Position numbers and translations under genes: made by a program
NCBI GenBank assembly: GCA_030642185.1
Contig: DAOWOG010000054.1
Span: 1-7,146, forward strand
Origin: Helicobacteraceae bacterium
Lineage (GTDB): Bacteria > Campylobacterota > Campylobacteria > Campylobacterales > Sulfurimonadaceae
Length of the DNA stretch: 7,146 nucleotides
Direction: 5' to 3'
Notes under the pieces: generated by a model
What the model saw: the letters and a program-made list of their open reading frames with translations, nothing else
Told to the model about the DNA's origin: nothing
Database searches by the model: none
Part shown: positions 1 to 5,397 of the stretch, piece by piece
Layout of the letters: each line of letters opens with the position of its first letter
How positions within the stretch are numbered: the stretch's first letter is position 1

Positions 1-792
1 GGTAAAAAAGTGGTACATAAACCATTTAAGGTTGATCCTACAGTAGATATGAAAACGGCTCCATTTGATCAAATGATGGCTATGGATGCAAAGAAATACT
101 TTAATTATGGTGCCGATTTAATGAAAAAGCATCCGCCACACTCTACAGATTTTTCCATTCTTGCCAGAATGAAACGCATAGGTATCGTAGCAGGAGAGAG
201 TTTTGACTATGAAAAAGCATCTCCTGTAGTTAAAGCTGCACTTGATCATGCTGTGGTTGACGGGCTTCAACTTATGAAGAATACTCTTCCTTCATTAGCA
301 AATATAGTCAATGGCTGGCAGATGAATACTTCTTCAATGGGTGTTTATGGCAACTTCTATATGAAACGAGCCGTAGTGACTTTAATCGGTCTTGGTGCAA
401 TTCCACCGGAAGAGGCTATATACCCACTTAACCTGGCAGATGCAGATGGTAAAAAAATAATGGGAACCAGCAACTACACTATGCATTTTTCTAAAGATAC
501 ACTACCACCTGTAGATGCATTTTGGTCTATTACGATGTATGATGAAGAAGGTTTTCAAGTTGCAAATGAACTCAATCGTTTTGCCATTGGAGATCGTGAT
601 GATCTAGTCTACAACAAAGATGGATCACTTGACATCTATATTCAGTCAAAATCACCGGGTAAAAGCAAAGAGTCAAACTGGTTACCGTCTCCAAATAAAG
701 GCGAACTAGGTATTACGATGAGACTCTATGCTCCCAAACCTCAGGCGCTTGATGGTCGTTGGGTTCCACCGGTTATTAAAAGAGTAAAATAA
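1..792 (+). CDS. DUF1254/DUF1214 domain-containing protein, C-terminal part (5' partial)
   Basis: The frame is open from base 1 and ends at TAA 790-792, giving 263 codons of a longer protein. The GTG at 10 is internal and has no ribosome binding site in view, so the real start lies upstream. The last ~110 residues match the DUF1214 pattern as I know it: a PPVDAFWSITMYD block (about 537-541 for the end of it), a DGS-x-D-IYIQ strand near 623-648, an NWLPSP block near 679-696, an LRLY-like strand (MRLYAP, 718-735) and a closing W-x-PP near 760-771. The preceding region fits the end of DUF1254. Family members are usually about 450-480 residues, so nearly half is missing. Their biochemical role is not established; many are exported, but no signal peptide can be checked here. 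It is separated from the next gene by 230 bp and is probably transcribed separately. Confidence 0.85.
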   Translation, partial: GKKVVHKPFKVDPTVDMKTAPFDQMMAMDAKKYFNYGADLMKKHPPHSTDFSILARMKRIGIVAGESFDYEKASPVVKAALDHAVVDGLQLMKNTLPSLANIVNGWQMNTSSMGVYGNFYMKRAVVTLIGLGAIPPEEAIYPLNLADADGKKIMGTSNYTMHFSKDTLPPVDAFWSITMYDEEGFQVANELNRFAIGDRDDLVYNKDGSLDIYIQSKSPGKSKESNWLPSPNKGELGITMRLYAPKPQALDGRWVPPVIKRVK

Positions 793-898
793 TGGGGACT
801 TTAACCAAGAGAATAATTTTTACTTAAAAGTGAGAAATGCATTTTTTCAATATTTACACCTATTAATGATGTTTTTTCCACTTGCCATTCTAAAAGAT

Positions 899-943
899 TT
901 TTCAACAAACCCCTATTTTTAGGGATTTGCTAATTGTTGAAAA
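899..943. repeat. Nested inverted repeat upstream of the lipoprotein operon
   Basis: Perfect 10-bp arms TTTTCAACAA (899-908) and TTGTTGAAAA (934-943) enclose a second dyad, CCCTA (911-915) with TAGGG (920-924) around a TTTT loop. The inner stem can extend through one C/A mismatch to AAA 907-909 with TTT 926-928. The outer arms are not followed by a T-run on either strand, so a standard intrinsic terminator is unlikely. The element ends 25 bp before the candidate -10 box, where an operator or activator site could sit. Function is unknown. Confidence 0.6.
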
Positions 944-968
944 TAAAAAATGGTATGAGGAAAGTGAG

Positions 969-982
969 TATAATCATTTGTA
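969..982 (+). promoter_or_regulatory. Candidate sigma-70-type promoter (-10 box) for the lipoprotein operon
   Basis: A perfect TATAAT lies at 969-974, predicting a start of transcription near 981-983 and a leader of about 40 nt. No good -35 hexamer sits 16-18 bp upstream; the TTGAAA at 937-942 is 26 bp away and too far. Promoters that depend on a strong -10 and AT-rich upstream DNA are known in campylobacterota, which would suit this site. The assignment is by sequence only. Confidence 0.5.
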
Positions 983-1005
983 GTATTATTTTTTTAGAAT
1001 CACCC

Positions 1006-1012
1006 TTGGAGA
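1006..1012 (+). promoter_or_regulatory. Ribosome binding site of the patatin-like gene
   Basis: TTGGAGA, with core GGAG at 1008-1011, sits 11 nt before ATG 1023. It supports that start over the in-frame ATG at 1032, which would be 20 nt away. Confidence 0.6.
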
Positions 1013-1022
1013 ATAAGCAAAA

Positions 1023-2231
1023 ATGTATCAGATGAAATATCAAAAGAACATCTTTCTTATACTATTTACTGTTTTAATAGTAGGTGGTTGTTCATCCAGA
1101 CCACCTGCCCTTCCTGAGGCTAACTCTCATCTCCTTCCGTGGGGTGCAATTGAGCTTGATATCACAAAAACAGAGGGTAGCTATACGATTAGAAATAGTC
1201 TTGGCAGGGCAATTGCACAAAAAGCAGAGAGCTATAGTGAGAGTAATGGAGAGGTTCCTTTTAATATCCTGACACTCTCCGGCGGAGGTGCTAGAGGAGC
1301 TTATGGAGCTGGACTTCTCTTAGGATGGTCAGCACACGGTAGTATTCCTGAGTTTGATATCGTTACCGGCATATCGACTGGGGCAATCATGTCTACTTTT
1401 GTTTTTGCCGGTGGTGATGAACTGGAAAAAGTCAAAAAATTCTATACAACTCTAAAAACAGAAGATATCTACACAAGTAATATATTTCGTTTTTTTAGCA
1501 GTGCTACTATTAGTAACACAACACCATTTAAACAACTACTTGCCTCTGAGATTGATGAAGCACTTTTAGCCAAAGTGGCAAAAGAACATGCCAAGGGTCG
1601 TCGCCTCTATGTTGGTACAACGAATCTTGATACTGGTCAATTAGTTGTATGGGATATGGGTGCAATCGCTTCAAGTATGCGTAGTGACAAACTTCAACAT
1701 TATCGTGATATCATCTATGCCTCAAGCGCAATACCTATTCTCTTCCCACCGCAATTTTTTGAGATACCTGTAGATGAGAAAAATTATTATCAGATGCATG
1801 TAGATGGTGGCATACACTCATTTGTTTTTATGATTGGTCTTTTCATTAACTGGGAAGAGGTACTTGGAAAAAAAGAAGATGCAAATAGTAACTTTGATGT
1901 TACGCTCTACACTATTGCCAACCGTAAATATCGACAACGCCACACATATACTCCTGTAGAACAAAACCCTACAGAAGTTATAACAGCCCTTCTTTTAACG
2001 GAGACTGATCTTCTGTTTGATCGAAGCATGTATAGACTTTACAAAAGAACTATAAATAATGGATTCAAATTTCGTATGGCATCCGTGCCGGTTGAGACTA
2101 ATCTAGTTGAACTTCCTACTCTCTTTAATCCCGATGAGATGAGCAAGTTATTTGATATCGGTTATTCAGCCGGTATCAACGGATATCAATGGCAGAGTGA
2201 GATTGCACTTGATGAGTATGACAAACAGTAA
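1023..2231 (+). CDS. Patatin-like phospholipase, predicted lipoprotein
   Basis: The 402-residue protein starts with a lipoprotein signal: a hydrophobic stretch at residues 10-20 and the lipobox VGGC with Cys23, so it should be membrane-anchored outside the cytoplasm. The patatin fold follows. GGGARG at 87-92 is the oxyanion-hole glycine motif, GISTG at 116-120 is the nucleophile elbow with Ser118, and DGG at 261-263 supplies the Asp of the Ser-Asp dyad. All catalytic elements are present, so it is probably an active acyl hydrolase or phospholipase A; the exact substrate cannot be read from the sequence. It is the first gene of a three-gene lipoprotein operon, and the next start is 9 nt after its stop. 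Its base composition is AT-richer than that of the following genes. A second in-frame ATG at 1032 would also leave a workable signal peptide. Confidence 0.92.
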   Translation: MYQMKYQKNIFLILFTVLIVGGCSSRPPALPEANSHLLPWGAIELDITKTEGSYTIRNSLGRAIAQKAESYSESNGEVPFNILTLSGGGARGAYGAGLLLGWSAHGSIPEFDIVTGISTGAIMSTFVFAGGDELEKVKKFYTTLKTEDIYTSNIFRFFSSATISNTTPFKQLLASEIDEALLAKVAKEHAKGRRLYVGTTNLDTGQLVVWDMGAIASSMRSDKLQHYRDIIYASSAIPILFPPQFFEIPVDEKNYYQMHVDGGIHSFVFMIGLFINWEEVLGKKEDANSNFDVTLYTIANRKYRQRHTYTPVEQNPTEVITALLLTETDLLFDRSMYRLYKRTINNGFKFRMASVPVETNLVELPTLFNPDEMSKLFDIGYSAGINGYQWQSEIALDEYDKQ

Positions 2232-2235
2232 GGAG
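2231..2235 (+). promoter_or_regulatory. Ribosome binding site of the phosphatase gene, overlapping the upstream stop
   Basis: AGGAG begins on the last base of the patatin gene's TAA stop (2229-2231) and lies 5 nt before ATG 2241. The arrangement suggests translation coupled to the upstream gene. Confidence 0.75.
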
Positions 2236-2240
2236 AGAAC

Positions 2241-2846
2241 ATGTTAAAACATAAACTCTATATAGCAACAATTTTTTGGACTTTTATAATCACTCTTGCA
2301 ATGACGCTGAGCCTGTCCTCATGCGCTAAAACACCTGCAGCAGAAATACGCAAACAAGAGTGGTCAAAACCTGTTCTCCAAAGCAGTGTTCATAACCTTT
2401 ACAAGGTTGATGATAAACTTTATCGCTCGGCTCAGCCTGACAGCGATGGTTTTAAGGAACTCTACAAGTTCGGTGTACGCCACGACCTTAACCTGCGTCA
2501 ATATCATGGCGATACCAAGTATCTAAAAGAAGTAGATATCATAGAGTATCGTATCCCCATCCATACCTCCAGTAAACGCTACGAACAGCTTGTTGAGGCG
2601 GTACAATTTATCGTTAATGCCAAAGAGCCCGTGCTTGTACATTGCAGACACGGATCAGACCGCACCGGTACAGTTGTGGCAGGCTACCGCATCGCTGTGC
2701 AAAACTGGGATAAGGAAGATGCCATTGATGAGATGGTACATGGAGGCTACGGACATCATAAGATATTCGACAATCTTCGTCAATTGCTTCGCTCACTTGA
2801 TGTGGAACAGTTTAAAGAAGATATATTTGGAGATAAGCATGAATAG
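2241..2846 (+). CDS. TpbA-like dual-specificity phosphatase, predicted lipoprotein
   Basis: The 201-residue protein begins with a long hydrophobic signal ending in the lipobox LSSC (Cys28), so it should act in the periplasm as an anchored lipoprotein. The phosphatase signature is HCRHGSDRTG at 134-143, with nucleophile Cys135 and phosphate-binding Arg141. LYRSAQP (60-66) and LNLR (83-86) are typical of the atypical dual-specificity phosphatase group. From memory, the best match is Pseudomonas aeruginosa TpbA, a periplasmic tyrosine phosphatase: both share the NLY..LYRSA-P block, the HC(K/R)HG..RTG loop, and the Q-W-D-K then GG(F/Y)G helix region. Oddly, TpbA has a general-acid Asp just after its PTHA segment, while here the matching segment is IPIHTS (105-110) with Ser110 at that place. 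The substrate could be a phosphoprotein or a phospholipid. It lies between two lipid enzymes, and its last 8 nt overlap the next gene. Confidence 0.88.
   Translation: MLKHKLYIATIFWTFIITLAMTLSLSSCAKTPAAEIRKQEWSKPVLQSSVHNLYKVDDKLYRSAQPDSDGFKELYKFGVRHDLNLRQYHGDTKYLKEVDIIEYRIPIHTSSKRYEQLVEAVQFIVNAKEPVLVHCRHGSDRTGTVVAGYRIAVQNWDKEDAIDEMVHGGYGHHKIFDNLRQLLRSLDVEQFKEDIFGDKHE
2829..2832 (+). promoter_or_regulatory. Ribosome binding site deciding the start of the phospholipase D-family gene
   Basis: GGAG lies 6 nt before ATG 2839, inside the end of the phosphatase gene. It supports this start, which is directly followed by a lipoprotein signal peptide, over the more upstream in-frame ATG at 2590, which lies deep within the phosphatase gene. 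Confidence 0.75.
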
Positions 2847-4446
2847 CAAAATGCCTACGCTTTATGCAACCATTCTTGTAGTTCTTATGGTCGTTATCGG
2901 TGGCTGTTCGGGAAAACATCAGGCTCTAAAACCTAAAATATCAGAGCCAGTTATCCATGTAGAGCATTCAGATTCACTTCACGGCTTCTTTGGCTCCAAC
3001 ATAAGCGCCAACACGCCACAGAGCGGCTTTTATCCGTTACAGAACAATCTGGATGCTTTTGCGGCGCGTATTGCGTTTATCCACAATGCAAAGAAATCAC
3101 TAGACTTGCAATATTACCTTTTTATTGGAGATAACACCGGAAACACGATGACAAAATATGTTTTAGATGCGGCGGACAGGGGCGTAAAAGTCCGTGTCAT
3201 TCTTGATGACATCCTTCAGGGCAGTGCTACGGATAAACATCTTATGGCGCTTGATAGTCATCCCAATATCTCCATCAAGCTGTTTAATCCGACAAATTTC
3301 AGAACTACTCTACGCTGGATTGAAATGTTCTTGCACATCAATACTATGGGGCGCCGTATGCACAACAAGGCATTTATCGCAGATAACAGTGTCGCGATCA
3401 TCGGCGGCAGGAATATAGAAGATATCTACTTTGCCGCTGACAGTGCCAATATCTTCATCGACAGCGACATACTGGTCGCTGGTCCGTTAGTCGCAGATAT
3501 CTCAAGTCAGTTTGAAACCTATTGGGACAGCAAAGTGTGTATTCCGATCGGCCAAGTGAGTGACAAATCAAAATTATCTTTGGAAATTTTACGCAAAAAT
3601 ATTGATCACTTCGTCGAGTCATTTAGCTATACCGACTATGTAGAAGCAGTCCTCCAAAGTAGGTTCTTTCATGAATTCCGTGCAGGCGACATCGATCTGA
3701 TCTATGGCGAAAGCCAACTCTACTTCGACCTGCCGACCAAAGTGACAATCAGTGAAGAAGATACAGATACCCACCTTAGCAAGCATTTGCGTCCTATTAT
3801 CCTTGGTGCTACCAAGAGGCTCTGGGTCATATCACCCTATTTTATGCCCAATCCTAACTCTATGAAAGCACTTGAACAGCTGCGTCAAAAAGGGGTAGAT
3901 GTCGCCATTTTGACCAATTCTCTGGCAACTAACGATGCTATTCCAGTGTATAGTGCCTACGCCAAGTATCAAAAAGCATTGCTTCGCATGGGGGTTCGGC
4001 TTTATGAACTGAGCCCGCATGCATACCGTCGCATTTTCCAGGACTCCCTTTACAAAAAAGGAGACATCCCCCGAAGCAGCCTGCACGCCAAAGCCATGAT
4101 CGTTGACGATGATATCTTTATTATCGGCTCGGCCAATATGGACCCCCGGTCGCACAAACTCAATACTGAACTGGTCGCCGTGATAAAAAGCAAAGAGATG
4201 GTCGATTTGCAAAAAGAGCTGTTTAAAAACACAACCTCTCCCGAGAATGCCTATCTGTTAACACTGGAGCCGGCACCAAAACAAAAACCTTTGATCACTG
4301 GCATGCCTATAGAAAAAGAGCGTGTGGTCTGGAATGGGACCTTGAACAAAAAACCGGTTAAATATTACAACGACGGCAATGCCGGATTCTGGAGAAGACT
4401 CGGATCAAACCTTGTATCTTACTTTCCAATCGAAGGCTATTTATAA
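2839..4446 (+). CDS. Phospholipase D-family / ClsC-like cardiolipin synthase, predicted lipoprotein
   Basis: Read from ATG 2839, the protein has 535 residues and begins with a signal peptide whose lipobox VIGGC ends at Cys23. Two complete HKD motifs are present: H175-x-K177-x4-D182 and H416-x-K418-x4-D423, followed by GGRN (189-192) and GSANMD (430-435) in the expected places. The C-terminal tail, with an FWRRLG segment and ending PIEGYL, resembles ClsC-type proteins as I remember them. Enzymes of this group move phosphatidyl groups between lipids through a phosphohistidine and can make cardiolipin; phospholipase D activity is an alternative. E. coli ClsC is about 470 residues, so this one is somewhat longer, partly through the lipoprotein leader. 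The start overlaps the phosphatase stop by 8 nt (2839-2846), so translation is probably coupled. It is the last gene of the operon. No clear intrinsic terminator follows. Confidence 0.9.
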   Translation: MNSKMPTLYATILVVLMVVIGGCSGKHQALKPKISEPVIHVEHSDSLHGFFGSNISANTPQSGFYPLQNNLDAFAARIAFIHNAKKSLDLQYYLFIGDNTGNTMTKYVLDAADRGVKVRVILDDILQGSATDKHLMALDSHPNISIKLFNPTNFRTTLRWIEMFLHINTMGRRMHNKAFIADNSVAIIGGRNIEDIYFAADSANIFIDSDILVAGPLVADISSQFETYWDSKVCIPIGQVSDKSKLSLEILRKNIDHFVESFSYTDYVEAVLQSRFFHEFRAGDIDLIYGESQLYFDLPTKVTISEEDTDTHLSKHLRPIILGATKRLWVISPYFMPNPNSMKALEQLRQKGVDVAILTNSLATNDAIPVYSAYAKYQKALLRMGVRLYELSPHAYRRIFQDSLYKKGDIPRSSLHAKAMIVDDDIFIIGSANMDPRSHKLNTELVAVIKSKEMVDLQKELFKNTTSPENAYLLTLEPAPKQKPLITGMPIEKERVVWNGTLNKKPVKYYNDGNAGFWRRLGSNLVSYFPIEGYL

Positions 4447-4479
4447 ATGCTCTTATTTTTGCCGGTAAACCTTTATAAA

Positions 4480-4489
4480 TTTTCGAAAA
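4480..4489. promoter_or_regulatory. 10-bp palindrome upstream of the second operon's promoter
   Basis: TTTTCGAAAA is a perfect palindrome that ends 5 bp before the candidate -35 hexamer. Two smaller dyads follow: GACA-AC-TGTC at 4497-4506, and ATAATA (4508-4513) with TATTAT (4519-4524). It could be an operator half or whole site, but AT-rich DNA gives such dyads by chance, so the call is tentative. Confidence 0.3.
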
Positions 4490-4494
4490 GTGGA

Positions 4495-4524
4495 TAGACA
4501 ACTGTCGATAATATTCGTTATTAT
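4495..4524 (+). promoter_or_regulatory. Candidate promoter of the barrel/sulfatase-like operon
   Basis: TAGACA (4495-4500, one mismatch to TTGACA) and TATTAT (4519-4524, one mismatch to TATAAT) are separated by 18 bp, predicting a transcript start near 4531 and a leader of about 33 nt. A second TATTAT at 4526-4531 is an alternative -10 with a poorer -35. The site lies in the 117-bp gap after the phospholipase D-family gene. Confidence 0.45.
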
Positions 4525-4550
4525 GTATTATAAGTAAAAATTCAGTATAT

Positions 4551-4556
4551 AGGAGA
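4551..4556 (+). promoter_or_regulatory. Ribosome binding site of the outer-membrane protein gene
   Basis: AGGAGA sits 7 nt before ATG 4564 and fixes that start, which is directly followed by a typical signal peptide. Confidence 0.7.
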
Positions 4557-4563
4557 CAGTAAA

Positions 4564-5382
4564 ATGAAACGAAGTGCTTTTATTAAAATGGTCATAAGCG
4601 TCATGGCAGCATCATCATCAACAATGGTAACTGCACAAGCAAGTGATGCAGAATTGGCTCAAGAACTTACCAACCCTATTGCCGATCTGATCACCATTCC
4701 TATTCAATCGACCTATGATCAAAATATTGGTCCCAATGACGAAGGTTATAAACTACAAACAAACATTCAACCGGTTATTCCCGTAGATATTTCAGAAAAC
4801 TGGAACTTGCTTACTCGTACCATTGTGCCCGTTATTCAGCAAGATGAAATCGTTCCGGGTTCCGGGTCACAGTTTGGGCTGGGTGACACCTCTTTAAGTC
4901 TGTTTTTTTCACCTAAAAAACCTACCAACGGGGTGATATGGGGCGTAGGACCGATTGCACTACTGCCAACAGCTACCGATGCCAAACTAGGCGGTAAGAA
5001 GTGGGGTGTGGGACCTGCCGGAATCGTGGTGACTATGGTGGGTCCATGGACCATAGGCGGGCTTGCCAACCATCTCTGGTCTGTTGCCGGAGACAGTGAA
5101 CGAGATGATATCAGCAACTCATTCGTGCAGCCGTTTGTGGCATACACATGGCCGAATGCCTGGACGGTATCGTTTCAAAGCGAGAGCACCTACAACTGGA
5201 AGAGCGAAGAGTGGGCGGTACCATTTAATGCGGCCGTAGCCAAACTGGTGCGGTTCGGTAAACTGCCTGTCAGTCTTCAGGCCGGTGCAGGTTATTGGGC
5301 AGAATCTGCTACAAATGGTCCTGAAGGAGTTCGTTTCAGGCTGCAGGCAAATATTGTGCTGCCAAAACGACTTTTATTTTAA
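4564..5382 (+). CDS. Probable outer-membrane beta-barrel protein, Phenol_MetA_deg-like
   Basis: The 272-residue protein has a signal peptide with a basic start (MKRSAFIK), a hydrophobic and Ser/Ala-rich core, and a likely cleavage after AQA at 24-26. The mature part has alternating aromatic and polar strands with Gly/Asn/Pro turns, for example at 150-165 and 190-215, and it ends in Phe272, as expected for substrates of the barrel assembly machinery. Blocks such as the early NPIADLITIP segment (37-46), GLGDTSLSLFFSP (105-117) and GVGP (127-130) recall the Phenol_MetA_deg/'transporter' family that is often annotated as putative outer-membrane transporters of hydrophobic compounds. The family assignment is from memory and the substrate is unknown. 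The next gene begins 15 nt after the stop, so the two are probably co-transcribed and may act on the same compound. Confidence 0.7.
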   Translation: MKRSAFIKMVISVMAASSSTMVTAQASDAELAQELTNPIADLITIPIQSTYDQNIGPNDEGYKLQTNIQPVIPVDISENWNLLTRTIVPVIQQDEIVPGSGSQFGLGDTSLSLFFSPKKPTNGVIWGVGPIALLPTATDAKLGGKKWGVGPAGIVVTMVGPWTIGGLANHLWSVAGDSERDDISNSFVQPFVAYTWPNAWTVSFQSESTYNWKSEEWAVPFNAAVAKLVRFGKLPVSLQAGAGYWAESATNGPEGVRFRLQANIVLPKRLLF

Positions 5383-5384
5383 GT

Positions 5385-5391
5385 AAAGGAG
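5385..5391 (+). promoter_or_regulatory. Ribosome binding site for the upstream ATG of the sulfatase-like gene
   Basis: AAAGGAG lies 6 nt before ATG 5398. A second, in-frame signal follows: AGGAG at 5411-5415 is 9 nt before GTG 5425. Either start could be used. Confidence 0.65.
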
Positions 5392-5397
5392 TCACTC

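Larger units (their letters stand above)
793..1022. other. Intergenic region between DUF1254 gene and lipoprotein operon
   Basis: This AT-rich 230-bp gap shows no convincing ORF on either strand. It contains a nested inverted repeat at 899-943, a TATAAT at 969-974, a T-rich stretch at about 984-995 and the ribosome binding site at 1006-1012. I see no classical intrinsic terminator (GC-rich stem plus U-run) for the upstream gene. Confidence 0.7.

Noticed and set aside
10..12. GTG as the start of the DUF1254/DUF1214 gene
   Set aside because: The frame is open to base 1 and the protein would lack the N-terminal half of its family; this is an internal codon of a truncated gene.
937..942. TTGAAA as the -35 box for TATAAT 969-974
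   Set aside because: The spacer would be 26 bp, too long for a sigma-70 promoter.
899..950. Intrinsic terminator for the upstream gene
   Set aside because: The stem is AT-rich and is followed by A-rich rather than T-rich sequence on the + strand; no T-run follows on the minus strand either.
2590..2838. Extended N-terminus of the phospholipase D-family frame starting at ATG 2590
   Set aside because: It lies wholly inside the phosphatase gene, over its CX5R motif, while ATG 2839 has a ribosome binding site and is followed at once by a lipoprotein signal peptide.
3832..4212. Minus-strand open frame of 126 codons
   Set aside because: It lies antisense to the second HKD region of the PLD-family gene, shows no domain motif, and is best explained as a coding shadow. 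The other minus-strand frames at 4836-5147 and 5611-6198 are likewise opposite real genes.
4440..4480. Direct repeat of TTTATAAAT at 4440-4448 and 4472-4480
   Set aside because: It is short and AT-only, the first copy overlaps the stop codon region, and chance is a sufficient explanation.
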